A stretch of 64,000 bases of DNA from an uncultured Clostridium sp. (lineage in GTDB: Bacteria > Bacillota > Clostridia > Lachnospirales > Lachnospiraceae), in NCBI GenBank assembly GCA_937885015.1, contig CALAAS010000026.1:124001-188000 (forward strand), written 5' to 3'. Positions 44,425-53,967 of this stretch are shown in pieces; the first letter of the stretch is position 1; every line of letters starts with the position of its first letter. Position numbers and translations under genes: made by a program. The notes under the pieces are model-generated. The model saw only the letters and a list, made by a program, of their open reading frames with translations. It was not told the DNA's origin and did not search any database.

Positions 44425-45717
44425 TTATCCCACCTTCAGTCGGAACTTCTGTGCTTCTTTCTCAGAATCCACTTTCTCGATCATCGCACCAAGCCCCTGA
44501 AGCTTCTGTTCAAAGTTCTCATATCCGCGCTGAATGTATCCGATCTCATCCACCACCGTATAGCCTTCCGCCGCCAGTCCGGCAATAACCAGTGCGGCTC
44601 CGGCCCTGAGATCCGGCGCGTTGACCTGCGCCCCTGTCAGCTTTTTAACACCTGTAATAATTGCGGAATTTCCCTCTACTTTAATCCGGCCGCCCATGCG
44701 CGCCAGCTCATCTACATACTTAAAACGGTTCTCAAAAATGCTCTCTGTCACTACGCTGGTTCCCTCTGCCAGAGCCAAAGTAACCGTCATCTGAGGCTGC
44801 ATATCCGTTGGAAAACCAGGATATGGAAGCGTTTTGATATCCGTATGGGCATGTCTCGGCCGCCCCACCACGCGAACAGCCTCGTCAAACTCTGTTACCT
44901 CGCATCCCATCTCAATCAGCTTTGCCGATATTGCTTCCAAATGCTTGGGAATCACATTCTGTACCATCACATCGCCCCGGGTGATGGCCGCCGCACACAT
45001 AAAAGTTCCAGCCTCTATCTGATCCGGGATAATGGAATACTCCGTTCCGTGAAGCCGCTGCACACCGCGGATACGGATCACATCCGTTCCTGCCCCCTTG
45101 ACATTGGCTCCCATGCTGTTCAGGAAGTTTGCCACATCCACCACATGAGGCTCCTTCGCCGGGTTTTCGATAATGGTCTCACCCTCCGCCAGAGTTGCGG
45201 CCATCATGATATTGATCGTCGCACCCACAGATACCATATCCAGATAAATATGACTTCCCACCAGATCAATGGCATGGGCAACTACTGCTCCGTTTTCCAC
45301 TTCTACCCGCGCTCCCAGCGCCCGAAACCCCTTCAGATGCTGATCAATGGGGCGGCTTCCAATGTTGCAGCCGCCCGGAAGCGGAACCTGAGCGCTCTTA
45401 TATTTGCCAAGAAGCGCCCCGATAAAGTAGTAAGATGCTCGAATCCGGCGAATGTATTCATCATCCACATGAACCGCGTGAATTCCTCTGGCATTCAAAC
45501 GAACCGTGTGACGGTCAATCCGCTCCACCCGGGCTCCGATCTCAGCAATCGCCTCCAGAAGGACGTTGATATCCCTTACATCCGGAAGATTTTCTATGAG
45601 AACATCATCGTCTGTCAAAATCGACGCTGCCAGAATCCCCAGTGCCGCATTTTTGGCTCCGCTTACGGTTACCTCTCCCACCAGAGGATTTCCGCCTTTC
45701 ATGATATATTGTTCCAT
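44425..45717 (-). CDS. murA: UDP-GlcNAc 1-carboxyvinyltransferase
   Basis: A 430-residue enzyme, first committed step of peptidoglycan synthesis. VSGAKNAALGILAA is the N-terminal substrate loop, and LPGGCNIGSRPIDQHLKG holds the Cys that reacts with PEP and fosfomycin. The ATG at 45717 has GAGGTG 5 nt upstream; the longer frame begins with TTG. A strong promoter lies at 45796-45823 with a palindrome in the leader at 45758-45772. Confidence 0.96.
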   Translation of the reverse strand: MEQYIMKGGNPLVGEVTVSGAKNAALGILAASILTDDDVLIENLPDVRDINVLLEAIAEIGARVERIDRHTVRLNARGIHAVHVDDEYIRRIRASYYFIGALLGKYKSAQVPLPGGCNIGSRPIDQHLKGFRALGARVEVENGAVVAHAIDLVGSHIYLDMVSVGATINIMMAATLAEGETIIENPAKEPHVVDVANFLNSMGANVKGAGTDVIRIRGVQRLHGTEYSIIPDQIEAGTFMCAAAITRGDVMVQNVIPKHLEAISAKLIEMGCEVTEFDEAVRVVGRPRHAHTDIKTLPYPGFPTDMQPQMTVTLALAEGTSVVTESIFENRFKYVDELARMGGRIKVEGNSAIITGVKKLTGAQVNAPDLRAGAALVIAGLAAEGYTVVDEIGYIQRGYENFEQKLQGLGAMIEKVDSEKEAQKFRLKVG

Positions 45718-45757
45718 CCTGCACCTCAAATATTTATTAAAAAACGATGTATAAAAG

Positions 45758-45772
45758 TTAAGAATTTCTTAA
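45758..45772. promoter_or_regulatory. Palindrome in the murA leader
   Basis: TTAAGAA-T-TTCTTAA is a perfect 7-1-7 inverted repeat 17 bp past the expected transcript start of murA. It could bind a repressor or simply be AT-rich by chance. Confidence 0.35.
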
Positions 45773-45795
45773 TTTCCTTTGTTTGCTATTTTTTC

Positions 45796-45823
45796 ATTAT
45801 ATCATATCACAGCGATTTGTAAA
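45796..45823 (-). promoter_or_regulatory. Promoter of murA
   Basis: TTTACA (5 of 6) and TATAAT (6 of 6) on the minus strand, 16 bp apart. Confidence 0.7.
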
Positions 45824-45905
45824 GCATTTGCGCACAGAGGTACCGCAAAAGCTGCCCTGCAGAGCCATTCTTCCGATGCCGTCAACTCTGTTCCCTTCGC
45901 ATTTT

Positions 45906-48395
45906 TCACTCTGCTGTACCAGGAAGAAAACAGATAAAGTCATTTCCTCCGTTGGCCTCAAAAAAGGCCGCCGCGTCATTCAATCCCATTTTGTCCGTAT
46001 AGGAAATTTCTGTTCCCGGATACCAGAGACAGGAAATATTGTACGTATCATAGCCATAAATCAGCACATAGCTTTCATTTCCCAGATAAGCCACCACCGG
46101 TTTTCCGGCAAATATGAAATACAACACCTGATTCAGAGAAAGGCCCCTCGCATCAATCAGCGCCGTATTGTCCGAAGAGGTCTCTTTTCCGTCTGCCATC
46201 TCATTCAAATATCGATCCATCAGCATCGCTTCACCCTGCAGATCCCGAATCGTTTTTGTATCACTCCGACTCGCTCTGGTCCAAAATACACGCCCATCCT
46301 GATCCGTCACAATTCCCATACTATCATAAGCCGCCTGGACAGCGCTGCCAAAATCCACAAAAACCCCTTCCATTCTTCCGCCGCTGTATGCATAATACAT
46401 CCGTCTGTCCAGAGTTCTGTTTTCCTTCAAAATAATCTCGTTGTTTTCTTCTGCCACAGCTCGCCTTGGCACATGGATCCGCGTACTCCTGGCCTCCGTT
46501 TCGGAATCCAGCTGCACAAAATACTGACGCCCTCTTTCGCTGCTGGCCAGATATCCAAATCCATCAAGCGGATCTGCCGCCACTTCCTCATTGCACACCA
46601 GCGTATCTCCATCCATCGGCTCATAGCCAGACGCCGTCCGGCGCATCCGCGTCAGGTGTACACGACTGTCCTGAATCGTCACATCCGTCAGATAAATATC
46701 CATTTTTTCATAACGCGTCGCCGTCTCCATCTGACTTCCCACAATCTCCACCGCATAAAGCGGAAGTCCTGTCACACGGCCGTCCGTTATCAGCTGTTCG
46801 CCGGGTTTTGCCAAACCATAGACAAAATCCGTCCCCACAAACCCAATCAGCCGAAGTATCGTTCCGTCCCCCGGAGCAATTTCATCCTTCTGCCCATTCT
46901 GCAAATTCATCACATTCAGCTTTTCAGACCGATATATGTCATCTCCATCCTGCCAGGCAATCCGAGAGCCGTCTGTGCTGACTGCAAAATTCTCCTCTGT
47001 CAGCGCATCTGCCACTACCATATACTCCCGGCCAGCCATATCGATGCTGTACACTGCGTGATCCATCAGTACATACAGTGTCTGTCCTTCGCTCAGGTAA
47101 CACAAGGTTTCCAGGTTCTGGCGGAGCGTCCCATAATCCACATCAGAAGGAATGTAGAGCCGCTCCGTCAGTGCATTGTTTCCATCCTCGTAGCGATACA
47201 GTGCAATGCCTGTTGTCCCCTCGTGATTTCCCCGGTTCATATACCCGTATACAATAAAATCAATGTCTCCCGTTTCGCTGACACTGAGAATCTTAATGCC
47301 ATGAGTATTATAATTTGTCCGTAAATCCTCTTCGCTTTTCCTGAAAGCGAAAACCTTGGTACTCTCCTTTGACTGTGTATCATAGCTCCAGAGCGCCCGG
47401 TTAGCCACAAACGTGCAAAAACGGCCATTTGCATCGCTGACAGCCTGAAGCTCTTCTCCATCGGAAACTCCCAGCATAATACGGTTTCCAGAAAACAGCT
47501 TCCGGTCTCCCGTAAAAATCTGATTTACCCGGCGGTCGTAATTCATCATATAGAGCCGCTGGGTTCCCTGCTTCATAGTGAAGCTCTCCGTCACATCGTA
47601 ATAATTTCTGGCTCCATCCTCCGCCGTTTCTACTGCCACATATTCCAGTTCCACTGTCCCCATAATTCCCTGCAGCTCTTTCAGATGCAGATAGACATTC
47701 CCCATCCGTTCCACAGGAAGCCCTCTCCAGGTCAGCTGGCCAAACTCGCTCTTCAGCGTCACATGTCCCAGAGAACTGTTATCCGCCGTCGAATCCGTCT
47801 CCAGATACGTCGTCAAATCTCTGGCAGTCCCAGAATCAAAGGTTTTTTCAGAAAACGAGGCAGCCAACGCCAGCATTTCCTCCGCTGGACTGTCCGCATC
47901 CCACACAATCCGGGTGTAATAATAAATAACAGGTCTGCCTTCCAGCGCAATCGCCAGCGTCAGACGGTACTCTTCTTCCCGGGTCAAAAGGTTCTGAATT
48001 GCCAGCTCCGCTGTTACCTCCCCGTTTTCCTGACTCCAGGAATCCAAATTGGTCCGCTCTACCAGCCGCTCTCCATCCAGACTTCGGATCTCGTACTGAA
48101 TCCCTTCCACCCTTCCATCCACATCCTCAAAGGCCACCTGAAGCCTCCGGTCCTCCGGCAGTACAGTCAGGTCGCCCCGGCCAGCCGCCTCCGGCTTGTC
48201 CTCCACAAAGCCATAGAGACAATTCATCCTCTGTCCAAACATTTCCATATAAACCACCGGAAGATCGGCATCCTCTATTGCTGTATATAAAGCGCTGTCA
48301 TCATCCTGTTTCACAAAGGACCATACAAAATATCCTGCAGCCGCCAAAACAAAAATCGCCAGTAAAATTGCTGTCTTCTTTAAAATTTTCCTCAT
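45906..48395 (-). CDS. Surface-anchored protein: beta-propeller-like core, C39-like C terminus
   Basis: An 829-residue protein anchored by one N-terminal helix (RKILKKTAILLAIFVLAAA). Residues 40-330 are beta-rich and may bind a ligand; 330-640 contain repeated WD/YWTD-like blades (for example RFCTFVANRALWSYD and YMVVADALTEEN). The last 90 residues (LSLNQVLYFIFAGKPVVAYL and SYVLIYGYDTYN) resemble the C39-like papain fold but no Cys or His stands in the catalytic positions. No known function. The ATG at 48395 has AAGGA 8 nt upstream. Possibly involved in wall or spore assembly, judging from murA next door; this is a guess. Confidence 0.6.
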   Translation of the reverse strand: MRKILKKTAILLAIFVLAAAGYFVWSFVKQDDDSALYTAIEDADLPVVYMEMFGQRMNCLYGFVEDKPEAAGRGDLTVLPEDRRLQVAFEDVDGRVEGIQYEIRSLDGERLVERTNLDSWSQENGEVTAELAIQNLLTREEEYRLTLAIALEGRPVIYYYTRIVWDADSPAEEMLALAASFSEKTFDSGTARDLTTYLETDSTADNSSLGHVTLKSEFGQLTWRGLPVERMGNVYLHLKELQGIMGTVELEYVAVETAEDGARNYYDVTESFTMKQGTQRLYMMNYDRRVNQIFTGDRKLFSGNRIMLGVSDGEELQAVSDANGRFCTFVANRALWSYDTQSKESTKVFAFRKSEEDLRTNYNTHGIKILSVSETGDIDFIVYGYMNRGNHEGTTGIALYRYEDGNNALTERLYIPSDVDYGTLRQNLETLCYLSEGQTLYVLMDHAVYSIDMAGREYMVVADALTEENFAVSTDGSRIAWQDGDDIYRSEKLNVMNLQNGQKDEIAPGDGTILRLIGFVGTDFVYGLAKPGEQLITDGRVTGLPLYAVEIVGSQMETATRYEKMDIYLTDVTIQDSRVHLTRMRRTASGYEPMDGDTLVCNEEVAADPLDGFGYLASSERGRQYFVQLDSETEARSTRIHVPRRAVAEENNEIILKENRTLDRRMYYAYSGGRMEGVFVDFGSAVQAAYDSMGIVTDQDGRVFWTRASRSDTKTIRDLQGEAMLMDRYLNEMADGKETSSDNTALIDARGLSLNQVLYFIFAGKPVVAYLGNESYVLIYGYDTYNISCLWYPGTEISYTDKMGLNDAAAFFEANGGNDFICFLPGTAE

Positions 48396-48539
48396 AGATT
48401 CATTCCTTAAATTCAAATTTGCCCTCCGGGAAATATCAGCATTTCCTCTTCCCGGCGGGCGGATTATTTTTCAGTATAACACAACCAGAAGACAAATTCC
48501 ATAGATTTACAGGATCACTGCGATTGGCATTTCCTGCGG

Positions 48540-49148
48540 TTACTTACACTTGCCAAACCGACAACGCCGCCCCTGAAGCTCATTCATCAGAAGAATTGCC
48601 AGCAAATCCCGGGGTGAAAATGGCGAAGCAGGCCGCTCCGGCTCCACGGCAGGGCCGGGCCCCGGTACGCCCCAGGGATTTCCCGGTTCCACAACGGGGC
48701 CGGGCCCCAGTACGCCCCAGGGATTTTCCGGTTCCACAACGGGACCGGGCCCCGGTACACCCCAGGGATTTTCCGGCTCCACAACGGGGCCGTGCCCCGC
48801 CATCGGGCCTCGGGGCACGCGTACCAGACAGCCTGCATTCTCCTCCAGAGCCATAGCCATCTCTTTTTTCGGCATTCCACCAGAAACCCCTCTGCCATCC
48901 GTTTTCCCCATTATCTTCTCTTTTGGCAGCTGCTGCTCCGCTTTTCGAACCAGTGCCTCCAGCATAATCCGGTCCGGATACTCATCATAAATAGGACTTC
49001 CCTCATACTCCATCTCATCGCAGACTTCCTCTACGCACCGCTGTGCCTGTCTGACCTGCTCTGGATACAGGCTCTTAAAATACTCGAAGTCCCTGAAAAA
49101 CCGTTCCGTATCCCGGGCCTTTATCCTTTCATAAAAAAAATCCTGCAT
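48540..49148 (-). CDS. Protein with 15-residue Pro/Gly tandem repeats
   Basis: A 202-residue protein of unknown function. Residues 1-75 are a charged alpha-helical domain (MQDFFYERIKARDTERFF) that I could not assign. Residues 120-180 are four copies of GPGPVVEPENPWGVP-like units, the last degenerate, and the tail is DLLAILLMNELQGRR followed by Arg/Cys-rich residues. Similar short C-terminal tails occur in Lachnospiraceae hypothetical proteins; a spore-coat role is only a possibility. Confidence 0.65.
   Translation of the reverse strand: MQDFFYERIKARDTERFFRDFEYFKSLYPEQVRQAQRCVEEVCDEMEYEGSPIYDEYPDRIMLEALVRKAEQQLPKEKIMGKTDGRGVSGGMPKKEMAMALEENAGCLVRVPRGPMAGHGPVVEPENPWGVPGPGPVVEPENPWGVLGPGPVVEPGNPWGVPGPGPAVEPERPASPFSPRDLLAILLMNELQGRRCRFGKCK
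48640..48798. repeat. 45-bp tandem repeat inside a gene
   Basis: Three near-identical 45-bp units at 48664-48708, 48709-48753 and 48754-48798, differing at a few positions, plus a degenerate partial copy from 48640. The period keeps the reading frame. Copy number may vary between strains. Confidence 0.85.
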
Positions 49149-49223
49149 CTGATCTCCATACCTCCCTGTTTCTTGGGCTATATGGTATCATATGCAGGAT
49201 CTTCCTGTTTTTACTTCCCGTTT

Positions 49224-50150
49224 TTACACTTCATACAGTTTCCTTGGATAAACTCCGCGGCGAATCAGCTCTCGAATCTCCTCTGTCACGCTCTCCTTGT
49301 CCTCCCGGTATGTAACCCCGAACCACCGGTCTCTGGTTTCCAGCATCGTAACCCTAGCCCGTCCCTCCCGGATCATTTGATCAATAATCGTTGGGAGAAG
49401 ATATTCTGACTTCACATCACCCTCTGAAAGGCTGGACAAAAAGGCTGGAAATCCTCTCTCCAGCTCCTCTACAAAAGCTGGCGTCAGGCCCCACATGTTC
49501 ATGGACACATGCTGATCCTCCCGTACGGATACAGGGTTCCCTTCCTTATCCTCTGCCCGCAGTCCGCCGTCTGCCCGGACAATATTGTACGTTTCCGTCA
49601 CGCGCTTCAAAATACCGTCGCTGCCAACCTCGCAGACGCCGCGGGTCACACCGCCGTTTTCACTGAGAGTATTGGAAAGAATAAATCCGCCCATACAGAT
49701 ATCATATACCGGCGCATCCTCCTCCATCCTTTCAACCATATAATCATGGATTTTCTGAAAGGCCTCTTTTCCATAATAATCATCTGCATTGATAACCAAA
49801 AACGGTTCCTCTATCATGCCGCGAATGCTCAAAATTGCCTGTCCCGTACCCCAGGGTTTCTTTCTCCCCTCCGGAACTGAAAATCCCTCCGGCAGATCCG
49901 AAAGCTCCTGATAGGCATACGATACCGGCGCAATCTTCTCAATCCGGTTTCCGATCACTTCTTTAAAATCCTTCTCCAGATCACGGCGAATCACAAAAAT
50001 AATCCGGTTGAAGCCGGCCTCCAGCGCATCGTAGATGGAATAGTCCATAATAATCTCGCCGCCCGGCCCCACCGGCTCCAGCTGCTTGATTCCACCACCA
50101 AACCGGCTTCCAATCCCAGCAGCCATAATGACAAGTGCCGTCTTTTTCAT
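49224..50150 (-). CDS. Sugar-phosphate nucleotidyltransferase-like protein (copy 2)
   Basis: A 308-residue paralog of the gene at 1620-2543. It begins MKKTALVIMAAGIGSRFGGG, keeps VINADDYYGK and KPWGTGQAIL, and is alignable through the length (DRWFGVTYREDK here, DRWYGVTYKEDK in copy 1). Substrate unknown. The ATG at 50150 has AGGAGA 7 nt upstream. Its own promoter is at 50229-50257. Confidence 0.85.
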   Translation of the reverse strand: MKKTALVIMAAGIGSRFGGGIKQLEPVGPGGEIIMDYSIYDALEAGFNRIIFVIRRDLEKDFKEVIGNRIEKIAPVSYAYQELSDLPEGFSVPEGRKKPWGTGQAILSIRGMIEEPFLVINADDYYGKEAFQKIHDYMVERMEEDAPVYDICMGGFILSNTLSENGGVTRGVCEVGSDGILKRVTETYNIVRADGGLRAEDKEGNPVSVREDQHVSMNMWGLTPAFVEELERGFPAFLSSLSEGDVKSEYLLPTIIDQMIREGRARVTMLETRDRWFGVTYREDKESVTEEIRELIRRGVYPRKLYEV

Positions 50151-50228
50151 CTCTCGTTCTCCTGGTTTCATAATACTAAAATCTCCTCGCCCCAATTTCA
50201 TTTGCGCAGAACTCAGGTGTCTTTCTAC

Positions 50229-50257
50229 ATTATATCATTTCCTTCTGATTTCTGCAA
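50229..50257 (-). promoter_or_regulatory. Promoter of nucleotidyltransferase copy 2
   Basis: TTGCAG and TATAAT on the minus strand, 17 bp apart, about 80 bp before the ATG. Confidence 0.55.
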
Positions 50258-50320
50258 TCAGTGGCACAGACAATCGCTTTTGTCGTTTCCTGTCACAGCG
50301 CCCAAATGCAAACCAGCTAT

Positions 50321-51700
50321 TTACTGCAGCACTGCATCCTGTTTCCGGATCTTCCGATAAATCCCCATTGCCGTGACAGCTCCAGCCGCCTCCGCCACAA
50401 TAAAAGAAATCCAGATCCCCGTCAGTCCAAGAAAACCGCTGAGAAGCCAGGCCAGCGGCAATGTAATAACCAGCTGCCGCATTAGAAATACGACGAGGGA
50501 ATCCATTCCTTTTCCCATTGCCTGAAACATAGTCGGCATAATAAAGCCCACCGCTGCTGGAATAAAGCTGATGGATATGATCCGAAGAGCCGGAATTCCG
50601 ATCTCCATCATCTCCTCGCTGGCGCTGAACAGAGACAGAAGCGGCCCTGGTATCGCCTCGAACAGAAGACACCCAGCCCCCATGATCATCAGGCACACCG
50701 CAATGCTGTATTTCAGGCAGTCCAGCAGACGTTTCCTCGAGCGGGCACCGTAATTATAGCCCATAATCGGCATGGCCCCCTGAGACAGGCCACTGGCTGG
50801 CATAAATACAAAGGTCTGCAGCTTATAATAAACACCGAACAGCGAAACAGCTGTGGTAGAAAATCCGATGAGAATTGCGTTGAGCCCCATAACCAGAACA
50901 CTTCCCAACGCATTCATACAGGCATTGGGAATGGCCACAGCCAGGATCTGTTTTACCATAAATCCGTTATAATGAAATCCCCGAAAATGAAGCTTCACAT
51001 CGTGTCGGAACAGAATAAGCACCAGAAACGACAGGGTCATCGCCGTCAGCTGTCCGATAATCGTCGCAATCGCCGCGCCGGCCACCCCCATGGCCGGTAT
51101 TCCGAAATATCCAAAAATCATGATTGGATCCAGGATAACGTTCAAAATCGCACCAATGGCCTGCAACGCCATGGGAAACAGCATTTTTCCCGTTGCCTGA
51201 AACACCTTTTCAATACAGATATGGATAAAAGGGCCAAAACAGAAAGCAATACAGATTTTAGCATAGAGCAGGCTGTCCGCCAGAATCGCCTGATCACTGG
51301 TAAACATCCTGAAAAATCCATTCATTCCTGTGAAACCAATAGCCGCAAACAAAATAGACGCTGCAATGGCCATCAAAAGTCCATGGGCCACTGCACTGTC
51401 GGCCTCCTCCTGATTCCTCTGGCCCAGCATCCGCGCAATATAGGAATTGACCCCTACGCCGATGCCCACTGAGCAGGCTACAATCAACGTCTGCAGCGGA
51501 AACGCCAGAGAAACCGCCGTCAGCGCATCCTCGCTGTATCGGGCCACAAACATACTGTCCACAATATTATAGAGCGACTGAATCAGCATCGAAAGCATCG
51601 GCGGAAATGCCATCGAAAGCAGCAGCGGCAGCACCGGCCTCGTCCCCATCTTATTTTCACTTGCCGACCTCAAGGCCCTTTCTTTACATTCCTGTTCCAT
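50321..51700 (-). CDS. MATE family efflux transporter
   Basis: A 459-residue protein with 12 helices in two halves. PPMLSMLIQSLYNIVDSMFV in the N half and QGAMPIMGYNYGARSRKR in the C half are the family motifs. It exports cationic or other drugs using Na+ or H+. GGGAGG lies 7 nt before the ATG. Two terminators precede it with no convincing promoter between them and the gene. Confidence 0.92.
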   Translation of the reverse strand: MEQECKERALRSASENKMGTRPVLPLLLSMAFPPMLSMLIQSLYNIVDSMFVARYSEDALTAVSLAFPLQTLIVACSVGIGVGVNSYIARMLGQRNQEEADSAVAHGLLMAIAASILFAAIGFTGMNGFFRMFTSDQAILADSLLYAKICIAFCFGPFIHICIEKVFQATGKMLFPMALQAIGAILNVILDPIMIFGYFGIPAMGVAGAAIATIIGQLTAMTLSFLVLILFRHDVKLHFRGFHYNGFMVKQILAVAIPNACMNALGSVLVMGLNAILIGFSTTAVSLFGVYYKLQTFVFMPASGLSQGAMPIMGYNYGARSRKRLLDCLKYSIAVCLMIMGAGCLLFEAIPGPLLSLFSASEEMMEIGIPALRIISISFIPAAVGFIMPTMFQAMGKGMDSLVVFLMRQLVITLPLAWLLSGFLGLTGIWISFIVAEAAGAVTAMGIYRKIRKQDAVLQ

Positions 51701-51740
51701 CTGAAACCTCCCGGACTTTTTCTAAAGGCGGATTTAACAT

Positions 51741-51770
51741 AAAAAGGATCCGGACTTCGCCGGATCATCC
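51741..51770 (-). terminator. Terminator or attenuator ahead of the MATE gene
   Basis: GATCCGG/CCGGATC with a CGAAGT loop, followed by CTTTTTATG on the minus strand, 41 bp upstream of the MATE start. Confidence 0.55.
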
Positions 51771-51798
51771 ATGTTCCGATCCGCTGTTCTTCACACAT

Positions 51799-51852
51799 AA
51801 AACAGCCCATCTCTGCTTTGATTCCTAAAAGACAGTAAAGATGGGCTGTTTC
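51799..51852 (-). terminator. Terminator of the V-ATPase operon
   Basis: A 13-bp stem (AAACAGCCCATCT/AGATGGGCTGTTT) with a 26-nt loop and TTTT on the minus strand, about 50 bp past the ntpD stop. Confidence 0.7.
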
Positions 51853-51902
51853 GAGCGTATTTATTTTACCATATTGCCGACAGGCTTTCAAGATTCTTCT
51901 TT

Positions 51903-52568
51903 TCAGCCGGTCCGTTTTTCTTTATAATGATGGGTTTCCTCCAGCATCATATCCTTTACCTTCATCAGACGAATCTGCGTACTTCTCTCATTTTCGTCCA
52001 GTTTCATGGTAATGTATTTGATATTTCTCTGCGCCTCAGGGATAATGACATGCTCCAGCGCATTGACACGGCGCCTCGTTTTCTCAATCTCCGACGCCAT
52101 CAGCTGGCAGGCCTTCTCCACCTCAGAAAGCCGCAGCATATCCGGCAAAACCTCCTCCAGGGACTGAACAGCCCCGTCCAGATCACTGGACGTAAAGGCA
52201 AATCCATAAGAATAAATATCATTTTTGTCGGCTGTCCGCGTCTTGTATTCAAAGGTCGGAACATCCACACTCATAACATTTCTCTTTCCAGCCTCCAGAT
52301 AAACACTCTGCTTCGGCGCTGCCAGAGCCGTGTTCAGTGCCTGTTCGGACATACTGGCCCGGGCAATGACAAAATTCAGGTTGGCATTCTTGATTCCAGC
52401 CTCCACCTTCTGCCGCAGCGCCATATTCTCCCGTACCAGGTCCAGAAACTGCCGCATCAGCTCGTCCCGCTTATCCTTCAGAAGCTTATGGCCTCTGGTT
52501 GCTGTTACCAGCTTCTTCTTCAGTCGGGTCAGCTCCATCCGGGTCGGATTGACCTGTGTCGATGCCAT
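51903..52568 (-). CDS. ntpD: V-type ATPase subunit D
   Basis: A 221-residue long antiparallel coiled coil, the central rotor shaft of the V1 sector. It begins MASTQVNPTRMELTRLKKKL, typical of the family. The ATG at 52568 has GAGGTGAT 5-7 nt upstream. It is the last gene of the operon, 28 bp after ntpB. Confidence 0.93.
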   Translation of the reverse strand: MASTQVNPTRMELTRLKKKLVTATRGHKLLKDKRDELMRQFLDLVRENMALRQKVEAGIKNANLNFVIARASMSEQALNTALAAPKQSVYLEAGKRNVMSVDVPTFEYKTRTADKNDIYSYGFAFTSSDLDGAVQSLEEVLPDMLRLSEVEKACQLMASEIEKTRRRVNALEHVIIPEAQRNIKYITMKLDENERSTQIRLMKVKDMMLEETHHYKEKRTG

Positions 52569-52596
52569 ACGCATCACCTCTTTCTATCTGCCTTCG

Positions 52597-53967
52597 TTAT
52601 TTCCCGTAATAAAGATCCAGATACTTCTCGTCAATTCGTTTCAGCTCGCTTCTGGGCAGAATCGAGAGAAGCTTCCACCCAATACTGAGGGTTTCCTCAA
52701 TATCACGGTTCGTATCATAACCCTGGGATACGTATTCTTTCTCAAAGGCATCTGCAAACTTCGCATAGATCAAATCCACGTCCGAAAGGGCTGCCTCTCC
52801 CAGAATTACCATCAGTTCTTTTGCCTCCTTACCCCGGGCATACGCCGCAAACAGCTGATTCAGGGTATTGGAGTGATCGGCTCTCGTCTTTCCTTCGCCG
52901 ATTCCCTTATCCTTCAGTCGGGACAGGGACGGAAGAACGTCGATGGGAGGCATGATTCCTTTCCGGTACAGCTCACGGCTCAGGATAATCTGTCCCTCTG
53001 TAATATAGCCTGTCAGGTCAGGAATCGGATGCGTTTTATCGTCCTCCGGCATAGTCAGAATCGGAATCATGGTAATGGAACCGCTCTTTCCATTCTGACG
53101 TCCGGCTCTCTCATAGAGGGTCGCCAGGTCCGTATACATATAACCCGGGTATCCACGGCGTCCTGGAACCTCCTTACGGGCTGCAGAAACCTCGCGCAAA
53201 GCGTCCGCATAGTTGGTAATGTCCGTCAGAATAACCAGCACGTGCATATTTTTTTCAAAGGCCAGATACTCCGCAGCCGTCAGAGCCATACGCGGCGTCG
53301 CAATACGCTCTACCGCCGGGTCATTGGCCAGGTTGATAAACAGCACGGTACGGTCAATCGCCCCCGTCTCCTTGAAACTCTCGGTAAAGAAATTGGCCTC
53401 CTCAAAGGTAATACCCATGGCAGCAAATACTACGGCAAATGGCTCGTCCGTGCCGCGCACCCGGGCCTGTCTGGCAATCTGCGCTGCCAGATTGGCATGG
53501 GGAAGACCGGAAGCCGAGAAAATCGGCAGCTTCTGACCACGAACCAGGGTATTCAGACCATCAATGGCCGAAACTCCTGTCTGAATAAACTCCTGGGGAT
53601 AGCTTCTCGCCGCCGGATTCATGGGAAGTCCGTTGATATCCCGCCGCTCCTCCGGGAGAATATCCGGACCGCCGTCAATGGGATTTCCGAGGCCGTCAAA
53701 TACACGGCCCAGCATATCCTCGGACACTCCCAGTTCCATGGTTCTTCCCAGAAAACGCACCTTACTGTTGGACAGATTGATTCCTGTGGAATTCTCAAAC
53801 AGCTGTACCAGAGCATTGCTTCCATCAATCTCCAACACCTTACAGCGTCTTGTCTCGCCGCTGGCCAGCTCAATTTCTCCCAGCTCATCGTATGTGACAT
53901 TCTCAACGCCCTGCACCAGCATCAGAGGGCCGGCAACTTCCTGTATGGTTCTGTATTCCTTTGGCAT
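52597..53967 (-). CDS. ntpB: V-type ATPase subunit B
   Basis: A 456-residue regulatory subunit of the V1 hexamer. It has the beta-barrel, the nucleotide-binding-like fold without the catalytic P-loop ([15 protein letters not shown] in its place), and the family string [15 protein letters not shown]. Its ATG follows directly on the ntpA stop, so translation is coupled. Confidence 0.96.
   Translation of the reverse strand: MPKEYRTIQEVAGPLMLVQGVENVTYDELGEIELASGETRRCKVLEIDGSNALVQLFENSTGINLSNSKVRFLGRTMELGVSEDMLGRVFDGLGNPIDGGPDILPEERRDINGLPMNPAARSYPQEFIQTGVSAIDGLNTLVRGQKLPIFSASGLPHANLAAQIARQARVRGTDEPFAVVFAAMGITFEEANFFTESFKETGAIDRTVLFINLANDPAVERIATPRMALTAAEYLAFEKNMHVLVILTDITNYADALREVSAARKEVPGRRGYPGYMYTDLATLYERAGRQNGKSGSITMIPILTMPEDDKTHPIPDLTGYITEGQIILSRELYRKGIMPPIDVLPSLSRLKDKGIGEGKTRADHSNTLNQLFAAYARGKEAKELMVILGEAALSDVDLIYAKFADAFEKEYVSQGYDTNRDIEETLSIGWKLLSILPRSELKRIDEKYLDLYYGK

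Noticed and set aside
48664..48798. Regular repeats that might be a CRISPR array
   Set aside because: The 45-bp units are adjacent with no unique spacers and keep the reading frame of a protein gene; no cas gene is nearby.
51670..51891. A 73-codon minus-strand frame before the MATE gene
   Set aside because: It contains both intrinsic terminators, and the real MATE start has a far better ribosome site.
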